Shown one piece after another: positions 35,535 through 44,560 of a stretch of 64,000 nt of DNA (positions within the stretch are counted from its first letter, which is position 1; each line of letters begins with the position of its first letter). This DNA is from Algoriphagus lutimaris (lineage in GTDB: Bacteria > Bacteroidota > Bacteroidia > Cytophagales > Cyclobacteriaceae), in contig NZ_JAFIDJ010000002.1 in NCBI RefSeq assembly GCF_017051705.1, positions 454,384 to 518,383 on the forward strand, in the 5' to 3' direction. The notes under the pieces were generated by a model. The model was not told the DNA's origin. It was given only the letters and a program-made list of their open reading frames with translations, and did not search any database. Made by a program: the position numbers and the translations under genes.

Positions 35535-36560
35535 ATGAAAACCAAAATCCCTCTTTATATCTTTTTGGCAATCTTGGCTTTTTCATGTGCCAGCCCAAAA
35601 GAAGAGACTACAGAAATTTTTTCAGGCAACCCTATCTCTACCGGTTGGTATGCTGATCCTGAAGGAATTGTTTTTGGGGACGAATATTGGATTTACCCTA
35701 CCTTTTCGGCGGGCTATACAGACCAGCTTCACTTTGATGCGTTTTCTTCCAAGGATTTAATAACCTGGGTAAAACATGAAAATATCTTAGATACCTCAGC
35801 CATAAAATGGGCAAAACAAGCCATGTGGGCCCCGGCTGCCATAGAAAAGGATGGCAAATACTACTTATTCTTTTCTGCCAATGATGTTCAAAGACCGAGC
35901 AGGGCAGGGTGGGATCCTGACAATGACATCAACCATTATGGTGGCATCGGGATAGCAGTGGCTGATTCACCTGCTGGACCATTCAAAGATTATCTAGGAA
36001 AACCCTTAATAGATGATTTTTACAATGATGCTCAACCGATTGATCAATTTGTTTTTAAAGATACTGACGGACAATACTACATGTTTTACGGAGGCTGGAG
36101 TCATTGTAATATTGGTAAATTAAATGATGACTTTACCGGATTTGAGCCTTGGGAAGATGGAGAGTTGTTTCACGAGATCACTCCTGAAGGGTATGTAGAA
36201 GGACCTTTCATGTTTATCCGAAATGGTAAATATTATTTTATGTGGTCAGAAGGTGGCTGGACCAACGACAGTTATAAAGTTGCTTATGCCATGTCAGACA
36301 AGGTAACTGGACCCTATGAACGAATTGGAACCATTTTGGAATCTGATACTACCGTAGCCACGGGTGCTGGTCACAATTCTGTTATTCAAAAACCAAATTC
36401 AGATGACTGGTATATGGTATACCATAGAAGACCAATCCCTAATCAGGGTAGAGATCACCGAGTAACCTGTGTGGATGTGATGGAATTCAATCAAGATGGT
36501 ACCATTAAGCCCATTAAAATGACATTTGAAGGAGTAGCTGCCAACCCTATTATTGAATAA
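35535..36560 (+). CDS. Glycoside hydrolase family 43-like lipoprotein
   Basis: Five-bladed propeller glycosidase, exported as a lipoprotein: signal peptide with lipobox LAFSC (residues ~15-19). The catalytic triad is visible: Asp general base in GWYADPEG, an Asp in QPIDQFVF, and Glu general acid in GYVEGPFMF. Other GH43 marks are MWAPAAIEKDGKYYLFFSA and GPY/VYHRR blade ends. 341 residues. GH43 enzymes mostly cut arabinan, xylan or galactan side chains; the subfamily cannot be fixed here. It stands alone, with no SusC/SusD pair beside it. Confidence 0.9.
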   Translation: MKTKIPLYIFLAILAFSCASPKEETTEIFSGNPISTGWYADPEGIVFGDEYWIYPTFSAGYTDQLHFDAFSSKDLITWVKHENILDTSAIKWAKQAMWAPAAIEKDGKYYLFFSANDVQRPSRAGWDPDNDINHYGGIGIAVADSPAGPFKDYLGKPLIDDFYNDAQPIDQFVFKDTDGQYYMFYGGWSHCNIGKLNDDFTGFEPWEDGELFHEITPEGYVEGPFMFIRNGKYYFMWSEGGWTNDSYKVAYAMSDKVTGPYERIGTILESDTTVATGAGHNSVIQKPNSDDWYMVYHRRPIPNQGRDHRVTCVDVMEFNQDGTIKPIKMTFEGVAANPIIE

Positions 36561-36990
36561 GAGAAAAGTTTCTTTATTTAAAATTAAGCCTTTTGTAATT
36601 GAAAGAAACAAGAAAGGATAAGATGAAAACGAACCGCTATCAGGTAGCGGTTTTTTTATGATATATTAGATTCTTTACTCTCAGAATCTTATGAAACTTA
36701 ATTCTTCTTACTTCGGGGACATATTTGATGATGTCGTATTGAAATAAAAGAGGAATGAAAAAAGTATAGGATCAAGTAGTAGAGAAAAAAATAGCCATGT
36801 CATCTTAAAAAGACTTGATTCCCTGAATTTTACCATTACATTCTTTCTATAAATAATCAACTGGAAGCTTTACCAAACTTGTCTTTCTAAGGCTATTTGT
36901 CTAATTTCCAGCCTTATACCGCCCAAAATCACCTTTTTAAATGGTTGGAGTTACCAACCAGTTCAAGCTTCATTCTTTAACCTTTAGCAT
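36561..36990. other. 430-base intergenic region between GH43 and mscS
   Basis: Contains the GH43 terminator and, at 36942-36960, an inverted repeat TGGTTGG-N5-CCAACCA 30 bases before the MscS ATG. The 280 bases between are A/T-rich without a recognised gene. Confidence 0.6.
36632..36657 (+). terminator. Intrinsic terminator after GH43
   Basis: AACCGCTA, 5 bases, TAGCGGTT followed by five more Ts, 72 bases past the GH43 stop. Confidence 0.88.
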
Positions 36991-37908
36991 ATGAAAATTT
37001 ATTCTCGCCTAGTTATCCCATTGTTGGTAACGATCATTCTTGCATTATTGAAACTTTATTTGGGGGGATTATCTAAAGATTGGGAGGGATGGATGGCTTA
37101 TTTACCCTCCATCAATACCATATTGATTATTAGTGGATTTACCTGGTGCTTATTGGTAGGGATGCAAATAGTAAAGTCCATGTTTTTAAAACAATATGAC
37201 ATCTCTCAAGAGGACAACCTCCGGGCAAGAAAAGTCTATACACAGATCAATATCCTTGTGAAAATTGCCAATTTTATCATCATTCTGTTCTCCATTGGTT
37301 TAGTTCTATTATCTTTTGAATCTGTCAGAAAAGTAGGGGTTGGATTTTTTGCTTCAGCCGGGGTAGCTGGAATCATCATCGGTTTTTCTGCACAAAAAGC
37401 TATTGGAACCTTGATTGCCGGAATTCAAATTGCCTTTACTCAACCGTTTAGATTGGAAGATGCAGTGGTAGTAGAAGGTGAATGGGGATGGATCGAAGAA
37501 ATCAATTTGAATTACATCGTCGTGAGAATATGGGACCTAAGAAGACTGGTACTTCCTACAACCTATTTCTTGGAAACCCCTTTCCAAAACTGGACAAGAA
37601 CTTCAGGTGATTTATTAGGCTCTGTTTTTCTTTATACGGATTATACGATTCCTTTTAACGAACTCAGAAAAGAATTGGACCGCATTCTGGAAACAACAGA
37701 TCTTTGGGATAAGAAAGTAAAAGTATTACAAGTCAGCGATACGAAAGAACATACCGTAGAAACAAGGATTTTGGTAAGCGCTAAAAATTCACCGATTGCC
37801 TGGGATTTAAGAGTATATGTTCGGGAAAAAATGATTGAATTCATTCAGAAAAATTATCCTGAATGCCTACCAAAAACTCGTGTCTTAATGGAAAAGGAAA
37901 AGAGCTAA
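36991..37908 (+). CDS. Mechanosensitive ion channel, MscS family
   Basis: Opens on membrane tension to release osmolytes in hypo-osmotic shock. Hydrophobic helices at about residues 7-25, 43-62 and 87-108, then the pore helix TM3 around 115-140 with VGVGFFASAGVAGIIIGFSAQKAIG split in Gly/Ala-rich style. The cytoplasmic beta domain follows with PFRLEDAVVVEGEWGWIEEINLNYIVVR and the VLPTTYFLETPFQNWTR loop. 305 residues. Two or three N-terminal helices are present. No partner gene. Confidence 0.92.
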   Translation: MKIYSRLVIPLLVTIILALLKLYLGGLSKDWEGWMAYLPSINTILIISGFTWCLLVGMQIVKSMFLKQYDISQEDNLRARKVYTQINILVKIANFIIILFSIGLVLLSFESVRKVGVGFFASAGVAGIIIGFSAQKAIGTLIAGIQIAFTQPFRLEDAVVVEGEWGWIEEINLNYIVVRIWDLRRLVLPTTYFLETPFQNWTRTSGDLLGSVFLYTDYTIPFNELRKELDRILETTDLWDKKVKVLQVSDTKEHTVETRILVSAKNSPIAWDLRVYVREKMIEFIQKNYPECLPKTRVLMEKEKS

Positions 37909-38365
37909 TCTCTTTAGACTAGACTTCTTTGTACTATCTATTGGAGCCATATTATTGGTGAGCATAAAAGTAATGGTCGGTTATATCAGGCATTTGGTAA
38001 TGGTAAGCCAAGTTAATTTTGAAAGACCTGTTGCTGATATACAGGAACAACTTTTGAACCTTAAACTATCTTTGATAAACAGTACAAGACTTGTGGTTTT
38101 ACAAATTCCATTTTACACTACCTGGCATTTGAGTAGTTCTTGGTTTCCAAATCAGGCGAATCCAAGTTGGGTAATTTTCAATATGAAATAACTGGCCTTT
38201 TACCTGTTTCACGCTGTTCTTATTTTTGAATGTAGAACCAAAAAATACCGGAAAAAATGGGTAAAATGGGTGATTTCAATCGCCGGCATAAGTCACATTG
38301 AAAAATCATTAATCCAATTACAAGAATCAAAAGATTTAAAAGCTGATTCTTAAACAGCTAAAATC
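37909..38365. other. 457-base region with no supported gene
   Basis: Lies between mscS and porP. A 78-codon frame at 37955-38191 has no recognisable character and starts with GTG or ATG without context. A TATCTTTG match at 38067-38074 is on the plus strand. No terminator hairpin is evident. It could hold a degraded gene or small RNA, which I cannot identify. Confidence 0.5.
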
Positions 38366-39391
38366 TTAATATTTAAAGCAAGGCATAGAGGACTTTCTGC
38401 CAGCTCCGGAAGCTTTCCCCCAAAGGAAACTATATCGCAGGGAAATTTCATGTGCTCCTCCCGTATTGGCATTCCCAAGGGAAGAGATAGTAAAATCATG
38501 GCTATATCCCACATCTAAACCTCCGCCTAATGACATTCCTACCAGAGCAATGATGGATTCATGATTAGGCTGTTCGGAATTAGAAACCGGAATTCCTCTA
38601 TACCAAACCCCCAAAACCAAAGGTTGAATATTGAGCTGGGCTCCCATATCCAATTGGGTGAAAGGTTTTTGGTTTTTGTAATTAAAAGCCAATGTCAACT
38701 CCTTAGTTCCAGACTTTTGATTGTAAAATTCGGTAGAAGAACCACCAGAAAGATCAAATTTCACCCCGCCATGAGCTGAAACCTTAAGTGGTAACTTACT
38801 ATTTTGGCCATCAACAAAGGATAAATTAGGTTGGGTAACATGCGCAGTCGATACACCAAACCAAACCTTCTCATTGTTATAAAGGAAACCAAAACTGTAA
38901 TCCATAAATTGTCTGCGAACATCTTGGCCTAGGTTTTCTCCACTAAAATCCCCAATTGATCCAGTTTGATCATCAATTTGACTCCCGAAGATCAGATCTC
39001 CAAAATAAGCATCTCTATCCATGAAGCTAACTTGCCCCCCAATCCTCAAAAAAGAACGGAATCCTAGCCTCATCCTATAAGAGTAAACGGCTCCAATTTC
39101 AGACACACTGAGGTTGGCCATACTTTGCTGGGATTTATTAAAAATTAACCCAATCCCACTATTAATATTAAACATGTAATGATCCACATAAGCAGAATAG
39201 GAAGTGAAGGATTGATCTAATCCAGGCCATTGATTCCTATAGTTTACCCCAATTCTAGTCATTTCGGAGGATCCGGCCATCGCTGGATTTAAGTAGAGAG
39301 GAGCTGCATAAAATTGGGAATACTGTACATCCTGAGCTTGAGAAGTCAGACTCAGCATTCCTAAAATAATTAATGTAAAAATTCTTTTCAT
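38366..39391 (-). CDS. PorP/SprF family type IX secretion protein
   Basis: Outer-membrane beta-barrel of the PorP/SprF family, partner of T9SS cargo. Signal peptide MKRIFTLIILGMLSLTSQAQ, then the conserved start DVQYSQFYAAPLYLNPAMAGS, the block RIGVNYRNQWPGLDQSFTSYSAY, and a barrel with alternating polar and aromatic strands. It ends SSMPCFKY. 341 residues. It is 3 bases after the SprB-repeat gene, so the two are one operon; PorP/SprF proteins act in secretion or attachment of such adhesins. The paralogue at 41838 is closely similar. Confidence 0.93.
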   Translation of the reverse strand: MKRIFTLIILGMLSLTSQAQDVQYSQFYAAPLYLNPAMAGSSEMTRIGVNYRNQWPGLDQSFTSYSAYVDHYMFNINSGIGLIFNKSQQSMANLSVSEIGAVYSYRMRLGFRSFLRIGGQVSFMDRDAYFGDLIFGSQIDDQTGSIGDFSGENLGQDVRRQFMDYSFGFLYNNEKVWFGVSTAHVTQPNLSFVDGQNSKLPLKVSAHGGVKFDLSGGSSTEFYNQKSGTKELTLAFNYKNQKPFTQLDMGAQLNIQPLVLGVWYRGIPVSNSEQPNHESIIALVGMSLGGGLDVGYSHDFTISSLGNANTGGAHEISLRYSFLWGKASGAGRKSSMPCFKY

Positions 39392-39394
39392 AAC

Positions 39395-41461
39395 CTATCT
39401 AATAAGGGTGATTCCGCCGCTGCGACTTTGATTTTCGCCAGCAGTATTGGTGTAGGTAATTTTATACAAGTAGTTACCGGCAGGTAAAGCCTGCCCCTTA
39501 TATGTACCATCCCAACCTTGAGATTCCTGGTTGGTGGTCATAAACATTCTTTCTCCCCAGGTATTAAATACCTCCATAGAGAAATTTGATACGGCCTTCA
39601 TTTTGGGGATAAACACGTCATTAAGACCGTCTCCATTTGGAGTAAATGCATTTGGAATGACAATCATTTCCTCAGGCACATTTACTTGAACAGTATTCTT
39701 TTCAATGCTTGAACAGCCATAGATATCGAAGGCCGTAAGCGTTACTTCAAATGATCCAGCTTTTTCAAATATGTGTATAGGATCTTTTTCAGATGATTTA
39801 TTTCCATCTCCGAAATGCCATTCCCAAGCAATGAATTCCTCAGAGATTTCACTTTCAAAAATTATTTCCTCATCTACTTGCACTTCTGGCTCACTGGAAA
39901 TTTCCAGCTTTCTAAACTGGAAATTCAATCTGCTGCCCTGAGTATTCAAATTAGGGTAATCTACTTTGGCTTCAGTAATCACTGAACAACCTGTAGCATC
40001 AATTACTTTAACTTTTAGGGTTCCAGTTTTGAAATAATTGATCTCCCTGGCATTGGTATTTCCATTATTCCATTCGATGGTGTAAGGTTCTACTCCACCC
40101 TCTATTGAGACCCAAGCGACTCCTGTGAAAGATCCCTCTTCACAATCCACATCAAGCATACTTTCAATTCTCGCGTTGATATTCCCAGAACCCTTTACCT
40201 CGAAAGATTTAGTGATTTCACAGCCTGAAGCATCTTTAACAGAAATTGAATAGGTTCCTGGAGCCAAATCTTCTCTTTTGGAAAGGCCTTTGACACCATC
40301 TGACCACTCTATAGAATAATCCCCAGAAGCCCCGATAACTTCTAGCTCTACTAAGCCATCTTCACCTCCAGCACAAGAAGTAGGTTGATTATTCGCAATA
40401 ACCAGATCCAGATTAGAGGAATTAGAGAGATTGAACTGCTTCTCAATAATACATCCAGAGGCATCAGAGACAAGCACAGAATAATTACCGGAAGAAAGGT
40501 TGGTGGCTTTTGCAGAATTTTGTCCATTACTCCACTGGTAAGTATATGGGGCTTGTCCTCCAATTACCCCCAATTCAATTTCTCCATTTGCATTTCCATC
40601 GCAATAAGGGGAAAGGATCGACTCAGTTAAAGTCATCACTGCCGGGCTTTTCACTTCGTAATTCGCTGTAAATGAACAGCCGGTTTGATCTTTGATAGTT
40701 ACTGCGTAATTACCCGCAGAGAGATTATCGACATTTTGGGTAGTAGCTCCGTTGCTCCAGCTATATATATAAGGAGCTTGCCCTCCACTGATGGTAAGCT
40801 TGATTGCCCCATCATCAATTCCACTGCAAGACAAATCCTTAGTGGTTTCTTGTACTGAAATACCTTCTGATTCAGATTTTACTTCAAAAGAAACGGTTAC
40901 ATCACAATTATATATATCAGCAACTTTCACTGAATAAGTACCAGGCTTTAGACCATTCACTTCCCATTGGTCCTCCACCCCATTGCTCCAAGTAACCTTG
41001 TAAGGCTCCCCTCTTCCTACCTTAACACTAAGCTTAGCCGAACCATCAGCTCCCGACCCACAAGAAGCTGGAATAATTTCAATAGGATTTAAAATCAATG
41101 GGTAAGGAGGCTGAACCACTATATTCTCTTTATGGACAGCACCTTTTGAATCAGTAATTTCAACAGTATAGGTTCCTGCGTATAAATTGGTACGGTCTTT
41201 GGTTGTTTCAAGTGTATTCCACTTATAGGTATAAGGAGCCTGGCCCCCTGTGACCGTTAAAATAATGTGGCCTTTCTCTGAATGAGAGCAAAGTGCAAGT
41301 TTTCCTGAAACAGCAACCTGTATATCAGAAGCACCCATTGTTCGGGCTTGAACCAAATCAGGGTCTTTCAAAGATGATTGCGCATAAATGGAATTGATAT
41401 ATCCCATCATCATTAGAGGGAGTAATATCATTAAGCCATATGTAGAAAATGCCTTCTTCAT
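39395..41461 (-). CDS. SprB-repeat protein with PKD domain and T9SS type B sorting domain
   Basis: A 688-residue exported protein. After the signal peptide come six ~75-residue SprB repeats (about residues 45-500) with the pattern DGxIxLxVxGGxAPYTYxWSNG..NLxxGxYxVxVxDxxGC. A PKD domain with WEWHFGDGNKSSEKDP follows, and the last ~90 residues, from IPNAFTPNGDGLNDVF to GGITLIR, are the gliding-motility-associated type B C-terminal domain. This is an adhesin-like T9SS cargo. Start is the ATG at 41461, because the upstream TTG adds an Arg-rich leader before the signal peptide. Operon with the PorP/SprF gene that follows. Confidence 0.93.
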   Translation of the reverse strand: MKKAFSTYGLMILLPLMMMGYINSIYAQSSLKDPDLVQARTMGASDIQVAVSGKLALCSHSEKGHIILTVTGGQAPYTYKWNTLETTKDRTNLYAGTYTVEITDSKGAVHKENIVVQPPYPLILNPIEIIPASCGSGADGSAKLSVKVGRGEPYKVTWSNGVEDQWEVNGLKPGTYSVKVADIYNCDVTVSFEVKSESEGISVQETTKDLSCSGIDDGAIKLTISGGQAPYIYSWSNGATTQNVDNLSAGNYAVTIKDQTGCSFTANYEVKSPAVMTLTESILSPYCDGNANGEIELGVIGGQAPYTYQWSNGQNSAKATNLSSGNYSVLVSDASGCIIEKQFNLSNSSNLDLVIANNQPTSCAGGEDGLVELEVIGASGDYSIEWSDGVKGLSKREDLAPGTYSISVKDASGCEITKSFEVKGSGNINARIESMLDVDCEEGSFTGVAWVSIEGGVEPYTIEWNNGNTNAREINYFKTGTLKVKVIDATGCSVITEAKVDYPNLNTQGSRLNFQFRKLEISSEPEVQVDEEIIFESEISEEFIAWEWHFGDGNKSSEKDPIHIFEKAGSFEVTLTAFDIYGCSSIEKNTVQVNVPEEMIVIPNAFTPNGDGLNDVFIPKMKAVSNFSMEVFNTWGERMFMTTNQESQGWDGTYKGQALPAGNYLYKITYTNTAGENQSRSGGITLIR

Positions 41462-41750
41462 CTTTTTTCGCCTGGTCCTCAAGCGCCTGATTTTCAATTG
41501 GGTAAAATTGCCTTATATAATAGGGTTTTTGTATTTTGTTTTTAAGAATAATATTTTTTGCAAATCGTATACAACAAAATGATATTCTTTCTTTTAGTGT
41601 TTATCTTAAAATAAGTGCAGAAAAATTCTAATATCCAAAGATTGGATGCACGTCAAAAGGGAATAGTTCAAACTTGAAAAAGTATCATTTTTATTAAAAA
41701 ATTACCATAATCAAAAAAAGTATGAAATGATGCTTTTTTTTGATCATAAA

Positions 41751-41776
41751 AGACAAAAGCCTGAAAATCAGGCTTT
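41751..41776 (-). terminator. Intrinsic terminator downstream of porP2
   Basis: AAAGCCTGA, 3 bases, TCAGGCTTT; on the minus strand TGTCTTTT follows. It separates the porP2 transcript from the SprB-repeat operon. Confidence 0.75.
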
Positions 41777-41784
41777 GAATATTA

Positions 41785-41815
41785 TTTTTAAAAAAAATCG
41801 ATTTTTTTTTAAAAA
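41785..41815. repeat. 31-base A/T palindrome after porP2
   Basis: A perfect 20-base palindrome centred on TCGA (41790-41809) flanked by T5 and A5 with one extra T. Located 22 bases past the porP2 stop. Confidence 0.45.
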
Positions 41816-41837
41816 GCTTATGAAATGTTGCTCAATG

Positions 41838-42890
41838 CTAGTATTTAAAGCAAGGAATGACTCTTCCTCTTTGGTTTCTGGATTTTGGATCCCCCCACAA
41901 AAAAGTATACCTGATGGATACTTCATGCGCACCTCCACTATTTTTTTGTCCTAATTTTGACACAGTCACATCATAGGAATATCCAATATCCAACCCGGAA
42001 GGAAGCGACACGCCAACTAACCCAATGACGGCCTCATTATTAGGCAAAGAATTTTTGGTTGGAAGTCCTCTATACCAAAGCCCCAACACCAAAGGTTCAA
42101 GAAAAACTTGGGCACCTAAATCAAGTTGATTAAAAGGATCTTGTTGTTTATAGTTGAAGGCAAAGGAAATAGATCTTTCGGAATAAGCATGAGTAAAATA
42201 ATCTCGCCCCCCATGTCCTAAATCAAACTTCACACCTCCTTGAGCAGAAATCTTCATTGGGAGTTTGGAAATTTGCCCTTCCATAAAAGACCTATTAGGT
42301 TCTGACAAGTGATGTGCTGAAACTCCTAACCAATACTTATTGGTATAAAATAACCCTCCGACTGCATAGTCCATAAAACTATACTTGGAATCCAGCGGTA
42401 CTCCATCCAATTCATCTGTAATTCCACCTATGGTTCCATTTATGATATCAATTTGACTTCCAAATACCAAGTCTGAGAAAAAAGCATTCCGCTGCATAAA
42501 GCTGACTTGCCCTCCAACTCGGAAGAATAAATCCTGACTTATTTGTAAACGGTAGGCATAGGATAAACCAATTTCATTGGTTGAAAGCTGCGCCATACTT
42601 TCTTGGCTTCCATTAAAAATCAATCCTATACCCGAATTGTAATCCATAATATAGTGATCAATGTATGCAGAATAGGAATTAAAGCTCTGGTCTAATCCAG
42701 GCCATTGATTTCTGTAATTGACACCGATCCGTGTGAGCTCACTTGCTCCGGTAAGGGCAGGATTTAAATAAATAGGGGCTGCGTAAAACTGGGAGTACTG
42801 GGTATCTTGGGCATAGATATCCAACTGTACAAAAAATTGTACCATCAAAAACATACATACGCCTAAGATCTTCCTCAACATAATCTTCAT
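41838..42890 (-). CDS. PorP/SprF family type IX secretion protein (paralogue)
   Basis: Second PorP/SprF barrel, 350 residues. It has a signal peptide to about residue 25, then DTQYSQFYAAPIYLNPALTGAS, the block TRIGVNYRNQWPGLDQSFNSYSAY, and the same order of motifs as the first copy, with MQRNAFFSDLVFGSQIDI against MDRDAYFGDLIFGSQID. It ends GRVIPCFKY, nearly the same as the first. The ATG at 42890 is preferred over a GTG one codon upstream. It has its own promoter box and terminator, so it is a separate unit from the SprB-repeat operon. Confidence 0.93.
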   Translation of the reverse strand: MKIMLRKILGVCMFLMVQFFVQLDIYAQDTQYSQFYAAPIYLNPALTGASELTRIGVNYRNQWPGLDQSFNSYSAYIDHYIMDYNSGIGLIFNGSQESMAQLSTNEIGLSYAYRLQISQDLFFRVGGQVSFMQRNAFFSDLVFGSQIDIINGTIGGITDELDGVPLDSKYSFMDYAVGGLFYTNKYWLGVSAHHLSEPNRSFMEGQISKLPMKISAQGGVKFDLGHGGRDYFTHAYSERSISFAFNYKQQDPFNQLDLGAQVFLEPLVLGLWYRGLPTKNSLPNNEAVIGLVGVSLPSGLDIGYSYDVTVSKLGQKNSGGAHEVSIRYTFLWGDPKSRNQRGRVIPCFKY

Positions 42891-42906
42891 CACGATCCCT
42901 ATACGG

Positions 42907-42914
42907 CAAAGGTA
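42907..42914 (-). promoter_or_regulatory. Bacteroidota -7 box of porP2
   Basis: TACCTTTGC on the minus strand, 16 bases before the ATG at 42890. Confidence 0.5.
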
Positions 42915-43112
42915 TTATAACCGCAACGGAAAACCGTGAATTTAAAATGAAATGTAGGTTGTGAAACTACTAGGGCTTATGATTGAGAAATACAATCTTA
43001 TTGGGTTTCAAACCATTATGATTAAACGCATTTTTAATTTGCGATTAAATCAATTAATGGCTTTGAAAATCAATAATTATACCAAAGAGATTTTATTTGG
43101 AAATATTCCTGA

Positions 43113-44345
43113 TTAAATATCAAGAATTACCTGATTACGAATAAGATCTTGAAATTCTTCTCTTTTTCGAATCAATTGTGCTTTACCTTCCCATACCAGG
43201 ACTTCTGCTGGCCTTAACCTTGAGTTATAATTAGAGGCCATACTTATCCCATATGCTCCAGCATTTTTAATAGCCAATATATCTCCCCTTCTAACTTCCT
43301 CAATTGCTCTCCCTGCAGCTATAGTATCTGTTTCACAGATGTATCCCACCACATTGTAAGTAGCAGGTTTTCCTTCTGGATTACTTACATTATAAATTCC
43401 GTGGTAAGCATCATACATCATGGGTCTAATCAAGTGATTCAACCCAGAATTCACTCCTACAAAGGTAATTTGCGGAGTCTTTTTTACAACATTGGCTTCA
43501 ACCAATAAATACCCCGATTCGCTTACGACAAATTTTCCAGGTTCCAACCATAATTCCAGATCTCGCCCATACTTTTTACAAAATTCCAGAAAAGCCTCAG
43601 AAACTCGTTTTCCTACCGCCATGATATCTGTAACCACGTCACCATCCTTATACCCTACTTTAAACCCTCCTCCAAAATCAAGAAAATTCAAGTCCGGAAA
43701 ATTCATAGCAGCATCAAAAAGAACATTCCCTCCCTTCAAAAACACTTCTGCATCCAGAATATCCGAACCAGTATGCAAATGGAGGCCTGTCACTTTCATC
43801 CGATAGCGTGAAACTACCTCTAGGATTTCATCCAATTGTTGAATTGAAATACCGAACTTACTGGTAATATGACCTACGGAAATTTTCGCATTTCCTCCAG
43901 CCATGATATGTGGGTTAATTCGGATACAAACAGGCACCGAGCCTCCAAAGGTCTGCCCGAATTGCTCCAATATAGAAATGCTGTCTAAATTGATCATGGA
44001 ACCCAACTCTACTACTTCTTTGATCTCCTCCAGGCTCACTCCGCTGGGCGTGTACATGACGTCTTTCCCTTCATAGCCTGCTTCAAGACATATTTTCACC
44101 TCCTCCAAAGAGACCGCGTCTACCTCTCCGCCAGCTCTTTTCACCAATTTCAAAATAGAGATATTGGTCAATGCCTTCGTAGCATATTTTATCTTCAAAG
44201 GAACTTTTTCAAATGCCTTCTTCAGAGTATGTATCTGCGTAGTGATTTTCTCACCATCATACACATACACTGGAGTGCCAAATTCTTTTGCAATAGTTTC
44301 CAAGGAAACTCCTTGGATTGAAATAGGGTTATGAGATGCTGACAT
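43113..44345 (-). CDS. lysA: Diaminopimelate decarboxylase
   Basis: PLP enzyme that makes lysine from meso-diaminopimelate, the last step of the lysine pathway. The Schiff-base Lys is around residue 57 in KYATKALTN. HLHTGSDI, FLDFGGGF, WLEPGKFVV and the active-site VGYICETDTIAAGR complete the fold III barrel and dimer interface. Length 410 residues from the ATG at 44345. A TTG 30 bases upstream lies inside a TATCTTTG box and is rejected. It stands alone; the divergent neighbour is a histidine kinase. Confidence 0.95.
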   Translation of the reverse strand: MSASHNPISIQGVSLETIAKEFGTPVYVYDGEKITTQIHTLKKAFEKVPLKIKYATKALTNISILKLVKRAGGEVDAVSLEEVKICLEAGYEGKDVMYTPSGVSLEEIKEVVELGSMINLDSISILEQFGQTFGGSVPVCIRINPHIMAGGNAKISVGHITSKFGISIQQLDEILEVVSRYRMKVTGLHLHTGSDILDAEVFLKGGNVLFDAAMNFPDLNFLDFGGGFKVGYKDGDVVTDIMAVGKRVSEAFLEFCKKYGRDLELWLEPGKFVVSESGYLLVEANVVKKTPQITFVGVNSGLNHLIRPMMYDAYHGIYNVSNPEGKPATYNVVGYICETDTIAAGRAIEEVRRGDILAIKNAGAYGISMASNYNSRLRPAEVLVWEGKAQLIRKREEFQDLIRNQVILDI

Positions 44346-44362
44346 GATCTGAAATTTGCGCC

Positions 44363-44370
44363 CAAAGATA
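44363..44370 (-). promoter_or_regulatory. Bacteroidota -7 box of lysA
   Basis: TATCTTTG on the minus strand, 17 bases before the lysA ATG. Confidence 0.5.
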
Positions 44371-44380
44371 GCCAAATAAC

Positions 44381-44404
44381 AAAAAAAGGAGGCATAAGCC
44401 TCCT
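44381..44404 (-). terminator. Terminator-like hairpin upstream of lysA, with no gene before it
   Basis: AGGAGGC, 4 bases, GCCTCCT with a seven-base T-run on the minus strand. It lies upstream of the lysA box; the only gene on that side is a divergent kinase, so what it would stop is unknown. Plus-strand reading lacks a full T-run. Confidence 0.5.
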
Positions 44405-44560
44405 CTTTTCCTTTATCGTAAATGTAATTAAGAAATCATAATTTAAAGAACGGAATCAATTCTGAGATTGTTCCTATAAAACTCAAGCTATTGTGAGTCA
44501 ATGGCAGTTAAATATTGTTAAGCCCTATTTCACCCCTAAGAATCAGGCTAAATTTGTAAA

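Larger units (their letters stand above)
41462..41837. other. 376-base A/T-rich region between the SprB-repeat gene and porP2
   Basis: Contains the terminator of porP2 (41751-41776), a pair of A/T-rich hairpins (41711-41742), the A/T palindrome at 41785-41815, and the presumed promoter of the SprB-repeat gene. No gene is recognised. Confidence 0.6.

Noticed and set aside
37955-38191. 78-codon frame after mscS
   Set aside because: Composition is not protein-like and no motif or context supports it.
41711-41742. Second terminator near porP2
   Set aside because: The pairing is A/T only and interrupted; the hairpin at 41751-41776 is the better candidate.
44549-44556. TAAATTTG as a -7 box for the histidine kinase
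   Set aside because: It ends only 4 bases before the ATG, so the transcript would start at or after the start codon; likely chance.
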